The notes: generated from the letters alone by a model not told the origin. Positions 1 to 8,827 are shown, counted from the first letter of the stretch. The stretch is 64,000 bases of DNA from Spirosoma profusum (GCF_014699005.1 NZ_JACWZY010000002.1:1-64000); one strand, 5' to 3'. Translations and numbers: made by a program.

Positions 1-429
1 GGTCGGGATCATCTGAGCTTGATTGCGGCTATTGCTCCCAATGGTCGCATTTATGTGGCAGGCCAGGACCATTCCTTCAGTGGAGACGATATAGTTTGGT
101 TTTTGGGCAAGCTATGTAGTCGCTACCGCAAGCGCGATTTGCTAGTGATCTGGGATGGGGCTTCGATTCACAGGGGAGAAGCCGTTAAAGCGTTTTTAAA
201 AGAACGGCCTGGACGAGTTCATTTAGAACGTTTGCCGCCTTACAGTCCCGAGCTAAACCCGACCGAGCTAGTATGGAATCACATCAAACAGCGACTGAAA
301 AACCAAGTGTATCTTTCACTGGCCGATCTTACCTCGGCGGTTTTAGCGCAGGTTAGTTTATTGGAGAGGGATCGAAGGCTGATTCAAGTTTTCTTCCATA
401 AAAAAGAAGTTGCCTTCTTTACAAATTAA
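1..429 (+). CDS. IS630-family transposase, C-terminal part
   Basis: The frame is open from the first base of the window, so the 5' part of the gene lies outside it. The visible 142 residues hold the end of the DDE endonuclease domain: LLVIWDGASIHRG carries the second catalytic Asp and LPPYSPELNPTELVWNHIK carries the final Glu in the usual IS630 context. Such enzymes cut and paste short insertion sequences at TA targets. The protein ends normally at 429, so this side appears intact. The right terminal repeat of the element should lie shortly after the stop, but I could not identify it without the left end. It marks the left edge of the accessory region. Confidence 0.88.
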   Translation, partial: GRDHLSLIAAIAPNGRIYVAGQDHSFSGDDIVWFLGKLCSRYRKRDLLVIWDGASIHRGEAVKAFLKERPGRVHLERLPPYSPELNPTELVWNHIKQRLKNQVYLSLADLTSAVLAQVSLLERDRRLIQVFFHKKEVAFFTN

Positions 430-676
430 CTCACGGATCAATAATAGCAGCTATTCCTGTAAATCAGACCCTACATTCCCGATTGAAAAGGGCAATGTGT
501 TAGCAGTCAGACCATTAAAGAAATTTCGTCAGACATCTTCCCTAGTTTGAACTATGAATTAAAAATATCCTATAATTTTATAATCAGAGTCTTACACTTT
601 ATTGTAAAATTTTTATCTTGCCAATAAAAGAAATTTTTATTACCAAGGCCATTTACCCATTATATGTACAAATTAT

Positions 677-1456
677 ATGGAAAAGATTAAAAGTATTGCT
701 TCATTTGTTTTAGAAAACTTTCTTACAATTACAGCAATAATTGTTGGTACAATATTTTTTACGAAGTCACAGCCAGCTCCCCCTCCTGTACCTGACGCTC
801 TTGGGCTTATTTTTGGGCTACTTTCCACGATGGTAATCTCAGACTTTATTACAAGGATAAAGTATCTTAATAAATTTAGAATAGATTTAGACGCACTTTT
901 AAAACATAAGTCTAATTCCCAATCTCTTTTTATAAGTACTATTCCACTAAAAGAGGAACTAGAATCTTCTTTGGAAGTTTATATTCTTGCCAATACTGGC
1001 TATAAGACTATCGGCAGTCACGATGAAGCCTGTGAAAAATTTTTAAAAAAGGGGGGCTGTTTAAATGTAATAGTTATGAATCCAGCGGAAAGTTCACCCG
1101 CTACAGCAATGGCAGCCTCAAGAAGCCTAGCCGAATTTGGGAAGAGCTATTACAAAAACCGTATAGAGAACACTTTAAAAGAACTTCACAATGCAAAAGT
1201 TCAATCAGGAACTTCAGGAAAACTATATGTAAAAACATGTGATATTGCTCCTTCATTTGGGTTATATATATTTCAACCTAATGGCAATAATGCTCGAATG
1301 TATATTAGAATTTTTGCTCATTTTGAGTCTTTGAATAGAAACACAAATTTCTTCATTTTAAAATCGGATTATCCAGAATTGTTTGATTTTTATTTCAGAC
1401 AATTTAAATTGATTGAGAAGAATTCTGCACCGATAAACATTGACATGTACAGATAA
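677..1456 (+). CDS. Membrane-anchored protein of unknown function
   Basis: A 259-residue protein I do not recognise. Two hydrophobic segments stand at about residues 8-28 and 40-60, predicting a membrane hairpin near the N-terminus and a cytoplasmic domain of about 190 residues. The soluble part alternates strands and helices (SLFISTIPLKEELESSL, GGCLNVIVMNP, NFFILKSDYPELFDFYF). This is loosely reminiscent of phospholipase-D-like or signalling domains that end in an aromatic-rich helix, but no HKD motif is visible, so I assign no function. It is AT-rich like the next three genes, and its stop lies only 38 bp before the likely start of the aldolase gene, suggesting one transcript. Confidence 0.75.
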   Translation: MEKIKSIASFVLENFLTITAIIVGTIFFTKSQPAPPPVPDALGLIFGLLSTMVISDFITRIKYLNKFRIDLDALLKHKSNSQSLFISTIPLKEELESSLEVYILANTGYKTIGSHDEACEKFLKKGGCLNVIVMNPAESSPATAMAASRSLAEFGKSYYKNRIENTLKELHNAKVQSGTSGKLYVKTCDIAPSFGLYIFQPNGNNARMYIRIFAHFESLNRNTNFFILKSDYPELFDFYFRQFKLIEKNSAPINIDMYR

Positions 1457-1493
1457 TGTAACTAATTTAATTGGTTTTAAACAAGTAAAAACT

Positions 1494-2540
1494 ATGATTA
1501 ATCTACCTGATGCATTTAATGAAGCAGTAGCAAAGGCCTTAGAAAGCGGGAAGTTGCCAAATTGGACTTCTGTAAATCTGTTGGACGTAACTTTACGTGA
1601 TGGAGGATTTGCAGTAGAATTCGATTGGAGTAGAGATTTTATTAAAACTTTCGTATCGGAATGTGTAAAATCTGGCACAAGAAAAGTAGAGATAGGATAT
1701 TTAGGGGGGGTTAACTCTAAAAGTGGCTGGTACAAAGGTATTAGCGCTGACATACCTAGTGACTTTATTGCTGAGCTAATTGAAGATATACCTAATTTGG
1801 AAGCTATAGCTATTATTAATCCATGGCGAGTAAAGTCATCAGTTGCTCTTAAAGATTACAAAAAATCAGGATTAAGTCTGTTAAGAGTAGCATACAATCC
1901 CGCGAATGCTTCTTCAAGCTGGAATATCATTCAGCAAGCAGTAAACGAGAATATTAATGTCGGATTAAATGTTACTTCCGTTTCTAGACATACTAATAGC
2001 TCTCTATTGTCAATAGTGGAAGAATCTAAAAGACAAGGTGTTACATCAATTTCTTTCGCTGACACAACATCTAGCTTACTTCCAAAACAAATTGAAGAAT
2101 TTAGACCAGCTTTAAATTTAGCTCGTGAGCTTGGAATAGGGTTAGGCTTTCATGGGCATGATGTTTTAGGTTTTGGCAACGCTAATGCATTGGCTTTTAT
2201 AAACCACGGAATTAATACAGTTGATGTATCGATAGGTGGAGTTGGAAGAGGAGGTAAAAACTTAGTTGCAGAGCTCTGGAAATTCATGAAAGTTTCAGAG
2301 ATACTCAAGCAGACAGATGAAAGTTTGATTTCGTTGGCTAATTTATCTAAATTGATAGGTGACCGTTTTCATCAGAATTATGCTGATTTTATTGGATTAA
2401 CATGTGCTATATTTGGTATTTCGCCTGAAATAGTTGAAGGATTATCTCCATTACCTCAAAATATTCAGCACGAAGCTAATCTCCAATGTTCTCAATTGAT
2501 TTATTCACACTTGAAGCAAATTATAAAGGCATATGATTAA
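1494..2540 (+). CDS. HMGL-like (DRE-TIM) aldolase, 4-hydroxy-2-oxovalerate aldolase type
   Basis: A TIM-barrel metal-dependent lyase/aldolase. The signature TLRDGG sits at residues 33-38 and the metal-binding HGHD at 220-223, followed by GGVGRGGKN, the equivalent of the glycine-rich loop after the metal site in HMG-CoA lyase and DmpG-type aldolases. These enzymes make or break a C-C bond next to a 2-oxo acid using a divalent metal. I place the start at the ATG at 1494, because the longer frame from 1440 overlaps the previous gene and adds an unconserved tail. The stop overlaps the dioxygenase gene by 8 bp, so the two are translationally coupled. The substrate is unknown. No acylating aldehyde dehydrogenase partner, usual in catechol meta-cleavage operons, is present. 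Confidence 0.85.
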   Translation: MINLPDAFNEAVAKALESGKLPNWTSVNLLDVTLRDGGFAVEFDWSRDFIKTFVSECVKSGTRKVEIGYLGGVNSKSGWYKGISADIPSDFIAELIEDIPNLEAIAIINPWRVKSSVALKDYKKSGLSLLRVAYNPANASSSWNIIQQAVNENINVGLNVTSVSRHTNSSLLSIVEESKRQGVTSISFADTTSSLLPKQIEEFRPALNLARELGIGLGFHGHDVLGFGNANALAFINHGINTVDVSIGGVGRGGKNLVAELWKFMKVSEILKQTDESLISLANLSKLIGDRFHQNYADFIGLTCAIFGISPEIVEGLSPLPQNIQHEANLQCSQLIYSHLKQIIKAYD

Positions 2541-3477
2541 AGAATATATTGTAAGTTCGACAGAAAGGCACTCTATATGGGAGTTAGCGAAAGAAATTTT
2601 CACACATACTTCTGATCATTCAGACAAAACTATTTTTTCTAACTCTCTAATAGTAGAAGCTCAACTAGAATTAAAAATACGCGAAGAACTTTATAGGCTT
2701 TCTAGAACCGGAGAATATGACGCTATTATATTTCGTCAATTGGTAGACAACTCTTTAATTGATATTGAAACTCCGAACAAGGTAAGAATAAGGAGAAATA
2801 TAGATTATATTTTTGAAATTATTCCACTTTTATTGATGTCTGCCACAGGCTTTCCTATTGCTTACGAGGTTCAACATAATGGCAGGATAATTAATGACGT
2901 TTTACCAGTGGAAGAGTTTAAAAATATTGACAACTCTACGGCTGGCGTTGCTAAGCGATTCAATTTGCATACTGAAGACGCATATCATAATTTTCCTCCA
3001 GATTTTATTGGCTTGTTTTGTATTCGCAATAATGAGAAAGCTGCTACACTAGTTTCGATCCTATCAGATAATATTTTTACAGATAAAGATTACTCTTCAC
3101 TCTTTGAAAAATTGTTTATTAATCAGGCAAATGCTGGTTCGGCACAAAATTATAACTATGAAGTTAAGAGAGCTATTCTTTTTGGACAGAAGTCTAAGCC
3201 TAATATACGATTGAATACCGCTAGATTACCACAAATTGACAATAAACAAATTAGTTCGTTATTAAGTAGCTTTGTTGATATTCTAAATGAAAATTCTCAA
3301 AGGGTCGTTCTTCAATCAGGTGATATGATCATAATGAACAATCTACGATGTGTTCATGGAAGAGATGCATTTGAGACAGATTTCAGTGTTGAAAAAAGAT
3401 GGCTACTGCGCGTATTAAGTAGACGAGATATTGCAGAATGTTTAGTAGAGCCCTTTAATGTAAATGTCCTTTTATAA
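2533..3477 (+). CDS. Fe(II)/2-oxoglutarate dioxygenase, clavaminate-synthase/VioC-like
   Basis: A 314-residue double-stranded beta-helix oxygenase. The facial triad can be read directly: H146 and E148 in NLHTEDAYH, and distal H275 in RCVHGRD. R289, fourteen residues later, is placed to bind 2-oxoglutarate. The HxE variant, rather than HxD, is typical of the amino-acid beta-hydroxylases VioC and AsnO. The fold context (NFPPDFIGLFCIRN after the HxE) also fits that group. By family, it probably hydroxylates a free or carrier-bound amino acid. It overlaps the aldolase gene by 8 bp and precedes an ATP-grasp ligase by about 90 bp. Specificity cannot be read from sequence. Confidence 0.85.
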   Translation: MIKEYIVSSTERHSIWELAKEIFTHTSDHSDKTIFSNSLIVEAQLELKIREELYRLSRTGEYDAIIFRQLVDNSLIDIETPNKVRIRRNIDYIFEIIPLLLMSATGFPIAYEVQHNGRIINDVLPVEEFKNIDNSTAGVAKRFNLHTEDAYHNFPPDFIGLFCIRNNEKAATLVSILSDNIFTDKDYSSLFEKLFINQANAGSAQNYNYEVKRAILFGQKSKPNIRLNTARLPQIDNKQISSLLSSFVDILNENSQRVVLQSGDMIIMNNLRCVHGRDAFETDFSVEKRWLLRVLSRRDIAECLVEPFNVNVLL

Positions 3478-3567
3478 CTATAAAAATCGGTTCAAATACA
3501 TGCTGAATTGATGGCAGTAATTGAACAATTGTGGATTCTATATTTAATTTTGCGGTATAAGTTAGTT

Positions 3568-4659
3568 ATGGTCCGCATGTTAGCTTCTGAAATGACTGTA
3601 GGGGTACTTTATCAGGTCAACCTTCCGCCTTTGATAGATGGAATTCCTAAACCTATGAAGCCAGAAGGTTATGCTGATAGTGGTGCTGATATTGCTTTTG
3701 CATTAAATAATGCTAATATTAAAATTGTCACTCCAGTAGTTGAGCCTAATTCTAAAATTCAGACTCAGTGGGTATTCGCAGATACTGAAGAGGGTATCTG
3801 CATCGCTTTATCCAAGGGTGCTAATGTACTTTGGTTAAACACTGTGTTATATAGTTCTCATCCAATTGAGAAGTATCTTAATCAAGGAGGTTGGGTAATA
3901 GGACAAGATCCAGTTTGTGTTGAAAAATATGATGATAAATGGCAGACAAATCAACTCTTGAAAAGTCATGGTCTACCCATTCCGCATGAATACATTATCA
4001 ATCGTTCAGATAAATTCCAAGTTCAAACAATAAGAGATCATTTTAACCAAAATTTTTCCTTCCCTTTCGTAGTGAAACCTATACGTGGGAGAGGCAGTAT
4101 TGGCGTTACTATGGTGCATAACGAGCAAGAGCTAAATCGTATATTATCTTTCAAGTTACCTTCTTCCGAGTTTGGTGATGCTGTAATACTAGAACATTAT
4201 TTACCTGGACAGGAACTAACGATAACTGTTATGCCTCCAGGAAACTATTCATTTAAAAGCAAAGATCAATACTATTCTGATTATTGGTGTTTGCCGCCAG
4301 TAAAGCGATTTAGCCATAAGAATGGTGTAGCACCATATAACGGCACAGTTGCTGTTATAAAAAATAGTCAAGTATTGACTGATGAGGAAATTGAAGATTC
4401 CGTTATTGAAAATTTGATGTTTCAATGCACAAAAGCTGCTAAATTAGTTGAAGCTAGGGCTCCTATTCGAATCGATTGCCGTCAGGATGTAAATGGCGAT
4501 TATTTTTTATTTGATCTCAACATGAAACCTAATATGACTGGCTCTGGCAGACCAGGAAGAGAAAACCAAGAAAGTCTTTCGGCGTTAGCTGCAAAGAAAA
4601 TAGGATGGAGTTATACTGAACTATTGCTAAATATATTGCAACAAGCTTGGAAGAGGTAA
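3568..4659 (+). CDS. ATP-grasp ligase, D-Ala-D-Ala-ligase-like
   Basis: About 363 residues with an ATP-grasp layout: an N-terminal Rossmann-like region, PFVVKPIRGRGSIGV for nucleotide binding, VILEHYLPGQELT, and the late metal-binding element FDLNMKPNMTG. Such enzymes join a carboxylate to an amine through an acyl phosphate. The frame is open from a TTG at 3508, but the first 20 residues look like spurious upstream translation. The ATG at 3568 or the one at 3592 (MTVGVLYQ, the natural first beta strand) are better starts. It ends the AT-rich operon after the aldolase and dioxygenase. A role in ligating a modified amino acid is an inference from that company. Confidence 0.82.
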   Translation: MVRMLASEMTVGVLYQVNLPPLIDGIPKPMKPEGYADSGADIAFALNNANIKIVTPVVEPNSKIQTQWVFADTEEGICIALSKGANVLWLNTVLYSSHPIEKYLNQGGWVIGQDPVCVEKYDDKWQTNQLLKSHGLPIPHEYIINRSDKFQVQTIRDHFNQNFSFPFVVKPIRGRGSIGVTMVHNEQELNRILSFKLPSSEFGDAVILEHYLPGQELTITVMPPGNYSFKSKDQYYSDYWCLPPVKRFSHKNGVAPYNGTVAVIKNSQVLTDEEIEDSVIENLMFQCTKAAKLVEARAPIRIDCRQDVNGDYFLFDLNMKPNMTGSGRPGRENQESLSALAAKKIGWSYTELLLNILQQAWKR

Positions 4660-4680
4660 GCCGTTAGTTTAATTATACCT

Positions 4681-6489
4681 TTATCCACCGTGATAAGGAT
4701 TTTTATCTTCTCTATTAATTAGTTCAGACATCTGATGATAAGGCTTTTTGGCAAATATTGTTGGTGGATTACCACCAAAAAATGCGAAGATATTGTCTGC
4801 TGATCCACGTCTTACTTCATCAGGTGTTACAAGTGGCCGCTGATTGGCATTCGCATCCTGCACACCAAACCAGTTTCGGGAAGTAACCACATGGGAGGTT
4901 TGACCAATGGCGGCACTCACATAATTCCCAGTAAAATTGTCGTTGATCGTAAAGAATTGTCGGATTGCGGTATTCGCCGTAAAAGTTTCCCAATTCTCGC
5001 CATACTGTCCTTGAAGCTGAATAAGCGATTGCAAGATTGGCCAGACGGTGATTTCAAACCCTGCGTAGGTACTCAAAGCCGTCTCAATTTCAGGCAAATA
5101 TCCCAAAGCTGCAAATTCATCTAGTAAAAAAGTAACACGCTTATTTGGATTTCTGACAACGGCCCGTAAGGTCGTCGTTGCCATGAGCCGCAGCCATCGT
5201 GCATGGCTTTGCAATTTGTCGGCGGGGATGATGATATAGAGTGCCGTATCACCATCCGATAAGGTGGCTGGGTCATAGCCGGAGCGAAGGGCTTTTTGCA
5301 GCGAAGGGCTTTTCAGAAAATCCGTTGCCTGCAATACCGATGAAATTATACTACCAAACGTTTCCTCTCCGGCTTCCATCAGTTTGACGATTTCATTGCC
5401 GGAGTTGCGGATGATTTCGCCATTAACTGGGTCGTTATTGAGCCGCATACGGGCGACCAATTCATCCCAATCATCACCGGCCAGTCGCGCCCATCGCCAA
5501 AGTGTTTTTAGTGTTCGATCATCACCTTCCTGCGTGGTGACGATCTGCATGATGAGGCCCGTCACAATCGAACGGGCTGTATCCGTAAAGAACCTATTTT
5601 TGTCGTCGCGCTCGACGGGCACTAGCATTTCCGCGATCATGTGCGCGTCATCGACGAGGTGGATGCTGCTGGTATCGGCTAGAATATCGAGCGGGTTATA
5701 GCTTTCTGCTTCGCCAATATGGTCTTCGAGCAATCCCCACGGATTGAGAATAACGACCTGTCGGCCACTCTCGCGCTGATACCGTGCCGTGATCGCGGCA
5801 TTCTCACCTTTCGGGTCAATAACGACCCAAGAGCCGGTATAACCACCAAGGCCTAGCAGATTCGGGATAATTAAATTCGTGCCTTTGCCGCCCCGCGTAC
5901 CAGCGACGGTCAGCACATGGCCTTTATCTTTGAAGACGAAGCCGCCACCGATATACAGACCTGGCCCTTGCCGGTAGGGATTCAATTCGTCAGGTCTGGC
6001 AAATCGCGCCGAGCCAAATTTGTTGCTCTCAATCAGTGTATTGTTGATGCCGATTTGCCAACGCCGGAAAATAAAAAAGACGACAAGCGAGAAAAGTAGA
6101 TTGAAGCTAATGAAAACGAGAAAGGCGTAACCCTGCATTCCCATGAATGCCGCAACCGTCTTGAGAACGAATAACAAGCCAAACAGAACGAACCATGCCA
6201 GAATCGCCCAAGCAAACATGGCAAACTTGACGATAGGCCGTAACGGATGGAGAAGCGGATATTCGGCTAACGGCTTTACAAAGCGCAGATACGCTTGCGT
6301 GTAGCCGAACAATGCCCCTGCCAATGTGATTGGTGTTAGAATGAGACCGACCAGAAACAGGATAATTCTGTTTTGCAACAAAGGGTTCGGTCTGACACGA
6401 AAAAGCTCTTCAATTTCGGCCGACATGACACCAAACCCGTTCGTTTCGGGTTGTGGTGCGCCTACCGTTTGTTGTTCGGCGGGATTCAT
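4681..6489 (-). CDS. VirD4/TraG-type coupling protein
   Basis: A 602-residue type IV coupling protein, the inner-membrane ATPase that brings the relaxase-DNA complex to a conjugation channel. Three hydrophobic segments lie in the first 145 residues, then Walker A (AGTRGGKGTN, about residues 195-204) and Walker B (VTFLLDEFAALG, about 448-459). I start at the ATG at 6489; the frame extends to a TTG at 6540 but adds an unlikely leader. It is transcribed away from mobC and the relaxase, across a candidate transfer origin. No other mating-pair genes are visible, so the element is probably mobilizable rather than self-transmissible, unless further tra genes lie left of the window. Confidence 0.92.
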   Translation of the reverse strand: MNPAEQQTVGAPQPETNGFGVMSAEIEELFRVRPNPLLQNRIILFLVGLILTPITLAGALFGYTQAYLRFVKPLAEYPLLHPLRPIVKFAMFAWAILAWFVLFGLLFVLKTVAAFMGMQGYAFLVFISFNLLFSLVVFFIFRRWQIGINNTLIESNKFGSARFARPDELNPYRQGPGLYIGGGFVFKDKGHVLTVAGTRGGKGTNLIIPNLLGLGGYTGSWVVIDPKGENAAITARYQRESGRQVVILNPWGLLEDHIGEAESYNPLDILADTSSIHLVDDAHMIAEMLVPVERDDKNRFFTDTARSIVTGLIMQIVTTQEGDDRTLKTLWRWARLAGDDWDELVARMRLNNDPVNGEIIRNSGNEIVKLMEAGEETFGSIISSVLQATDFLKSPSLQKALRSGYDPATLSDGDTALYIIIPADKLQSHARWLRLMATTTLRAVVRNPNKRVTFLLDEFAALGYLPEIETALSTYAGFEITVWPILQSLIQLQGQYGENWETFTANTAIRQFFTINDNFTGNYVSAAIGQTSHVVTSRNWFGVQDANANQRPLVTPDEVRRGSADNIFAFFGGNPPTIFAKKPYHQMSELINREDKNPYHGG

Positions 6490-6781
6490 TAAAGAGTAAG
6501 TTAAAGTGGGTAGAAACGTAGCCCAAAAAAGGGAAAACAAACGTTAGGGGCAACGGGGAAATCCCCGTATTTGAGTGGGTAAATTCCCCATATCTAAAAC
6601 AAGGTCGCCTGAAAAAAGAAAAGAGAAGTCCGCTTGAAAACCCGTGGTTTCCTTATCTTCGCGGGTAGTGGTGCAAGACGTGGTTTGTAGCTACAAAAAC
6701 TCCGTAATTGTATCTGTCAAACCGTTCTTGTAAGGGCGGGGCAACGCCCTCCCTTAACCCTCCTTCTAAACGCTACAGCGT
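6490..6781. other. Candidate oriT and divergent promoter region
   Basis: Non-coding stretch between the divergent coupling-protein and mobC genes, the usual place for a transfer origin. It contains several inverted repeats: 6553-6568 (ACGGGGA-AA-TCCCCGT), a related imperfect one at 6576-6590, a perfect 14-bp palindrome at 6684-6697 (TTTGTAG/CTACAAA), and 6733-6750 (AGGGCG...CGCCCT) nested within TAAGGG...CCCTTA, 30 bp before mobC. One of these is probably the relaxosome-binding repeat. The nick site cannot be fixed from sequence alone. Confidence 0.5.
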
Positions 6782-7150
6782 ATGGCACGACCTCAAAAGG
6801 ACGGTGCAGACAAACGCGATTTCACCATTCGCGTTCGAGTCACATCAGCCGAGAAACTAAGTATCTGGCAGATGGCAGCCGACGCTGGCTACACGCCTAG
6901 CGACTTCATGCGTCTGCGGACGATGGCGGCAACGCAACCGTTGCGCCGTGTGCCGACACCGGAACGTGAGTTGCTGCTCAATGTCATGGCCGAGCTTGGC
7001 AGGATCGGCAACAACGTCAATCAGATTGCCCGTGCCCTCAACAGCCGCGACGAGACGGGGCAACTGGCCGGTATTGAACCTGACGATATCAACCAGGCCA
7101 TGCAAGGTTTGGACGCACTGACATCACAGGTTCTTAAACTCCTCAGTTAA
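6782..7150 (+). CDS. MobC-like relaxosome protein
   Basis: A 122-residue mobilization accessory protein. The N-terminal half (FTIRVRVTSAEKLSIW, then a helix with TPSDFMRLR) resembles a ribbon-helix-helix DNA-binding region, and the C-terminal half has the family signature ELGRIGNNVNQIARALN at about residues 74-90. MobC proteins bind near oriT and help the relaxase melt and nick DNA. The stop codon shares one base with the relaxase start (TAATG at 7148-7152), a tight translational coupling that supports a mobCA operon. It is regulated, by analogy, by binding its own upstream region, which here is the repeat-rich candidate oriT. Confidence 0.9.
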   Translation: MARPQKDGADKRDFTIRVRVTSAEKLSIWQMAADAGYTPSDFMRLRTMAATQPLRRVPTPERELLLNVMAELGRIGNNVNQIARALNSRDETGQLAGIEPDDINQAMQGLDALTSQVLKLLS

Positions 7151-8580
7151 TGGTCATCCGAGGAGGCACACGGGGCAATGGCAAGCAATTAGCGCATTAC
7201 CTCACATCGGGTGAGGCCAATGAACGTGTCCAAATTGTGGACGTTGCGGGCCGGATGAATGCTAAGGCTGATTATCTGCATCAGACCTTGCAAAGCATGT
7301 CGCTGACCTCCGAACTGACTAAAAGCCAAAAGGGGCTGTACCACGCCCAGATCAATCCGGCATACAGCGAAGACCGTAACATGTCAGAGAAAGACTGGCT
7401 GAAAGCGGCTGATATTCTCGGCAATGAGTTGGGGTTGCAGGAGCAACGGCGCGTGATTGTGCTCCACACCAAAAAGGGTCGGACACACGCGCATGTGGTC
7501 TGGGAACGCTACGACCATAAACGGGGCAGAGTGATTTCGGATAGTTTCAGCCGGTTGGCGCAGGATCGCGCTCGTAAGGAGATGGAGCGGGTGTTTGAAC
7601 ATACGCCTACGCCCCACCGCAACCAGCACCGTCCCGAACTAAAAGAAGCCCTCACAAGTCTTTGGCACCAGACCGAAACCGGCAAAGAGTTTGTGAAGGC
7701 CGTGCATGACAATGGCTATTTATTAGCCGAAGGTGTGCCGCGTCATCCCTTCATGGTGGTGGACGAGAATGGGCGGTCATTTGACCTCGTGCGCCAACTC
7801 AAAGGAATACGGATTAAAGACGTTCGCCAGCGTTTGCGCCATGAAAAGCTGATCCCTGAAAAAGAAGCCATCGAATTGATGCGGCAGAAGCAGGAAGGGG
7901 GCAGTGAAGCTAGTCAAGCTGGACACGATCAGGAAAAGGCGAAACGAACGGCTGGCGCCTTCTGGGACAACAAACAGGAATTGACACTAGAGAGCGCAGA
8001 GGCACAGAGCCAGAAGAGAATGAAAGATCTGGCGGAAAGCTTTATAGCGTCAGGTCAAACGATGACGGAAGAGGCCAAGCAAAGTAGCGACATTGAAAAG
8101 AAAAAGAAACGGGCAGGAGATTACTTTAATAATGCGGATGAGTTAACTGGCAAAGTCGCAGAGAATACGGCTGATAAAAACGAACTAAAATCAGTTGAAA
8201 ACGACACTGAGGTAAAACAAGAGATTAGCACAGAGCCACAGAGCGACGAGAGCCGACAGAGGCAACAAAGGGTAGCGGAGCAATTTGCGATCAGCAGAGA
8301 GGACGCAAGCCAACCAAGCGTAAATCCTGAGAAGAAACGTCATCAGGACACTTTAAAAGAATTTATGCAGTCGGAAGATGAATTGGTTGAGCAGACGCAG
8401 CCCACAACAGAAGAAGCAAGCATCCAACGCCAGCAGACAACCGCTCGACACTTCTTTGAGAACGAGACAATGATCAAACAAGAAACAACCGATGACGAAA
8501 ACGAAATCATAAAACTGATGCAAGAGCAGAAAGAAATTCGAGAACGTCATCGACAGCGTGGAAAGAAACGGGTTCTCTGA
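7150..8580 (+). CDS. Relaxase / mobilization nuclease (MobA/VirD2 type)
   Basis: A 476-residue relaxase that would nick one strand at oriT and carry it covalently. The N-terminal catalytic region shows the metal-binding cluster H106 plus HAH at 113-115 (LHTKKGRTHAHVVWERYD) and a candidate catalytic Tyr17 in AHYLTSGEANERV. These features fit the relaxase domain of Bacteroidota mobilizable elements. From about residue 260 the protein becomes charged and low-complexity, with six degenerate repeats of roughly 17 residues (for example AKRTAGAFWDNKQELT and KKRAGDYFNNADELT), probably helical. It overlaps mobC by one base. Confidence 0.92.
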   Translation: MVIRGGTRGNGKQLAHYLTSGEANERVQIVDVAGRMNAKADYLHQTLQSMSLTSELTKSQKGLYHAQINPAYSEDRNMSEKDWLKAADILGNELGLQEQRRVIVLHTKKGRTHAHVVWERYDHKRGRVISDSFSRLAQDRARKEMERVFEHTPTPHRNQHRPELKEALTSLWHQTETGKEFVKAVHDNGYLLAEGVPRHPFMVVDENGRSFDLVRQLKGIRIKDVRQRLRHEKLIPEKEAIELMRQKQEGGSEASQAGHDQEKAKRTAGAFWDNKQELTLESAEAQSQKRMKDLAESFIASGQTMTEEAKQSSDIEKKKKRAGDYFNNADELTGKVAENTADKNELKSVENDTEVKQEISTEPQSDESRQRQQRVAEQFAISREDASQPSVNPEKKRHQDTLKEFMQSEDELVEQTQPTTEEASIQRQQTTARHFFENETMIKQETTDDENEIIKLMQEQKEIRERHRQRGKKRVL

Positions 8581-8781
8581 CTGATTTAAAAATTAGTATG
8601 CGTGCATAACATTTATAATGAAATGATTATATTCGCAACAGATTACACGAGAAATGACAAAGGATGCACTTTCAATGCTATTCGGCTTTTATAACGAACA
8701 GCGCGTCCCGAATGAAATTAAAGGGGGGTATTTAGTATTACCCGTGATTACTCAATGGGTTGTGAAGAGGGGCTACACGAA

Positions 8782-8827
8782 AATGTTGTAGTATTGTTGT
8801 AGTAAAGAAAAAGGCAGCTACAACATT
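8782..8827. repeat. 10-bp inverted repeat beside tRNA-Phe
   Basis: Perfect arms AATGTTGTAG (8782-8791) and CTACAACATT (8818-8827) around a 26-bp centre that contains a further TTGTAGTA. It lies in the 272-bp gap (8581-8852) between the relaxase gene and the tRNA-Phe 3' end. That gap holds no convincing gene. The repeat could be a recombinase-arm site of the island boundary or a terminator for the relaxase operon. Confidence 0.5.

Noticed and set aside
1440-1493. Longer start for the aldolase at 1440
   Set aside because: It overlaps the preceding gene by 17 bp and the added 18 residues look unrelated to the fold; the ATG at 1494 suits better.
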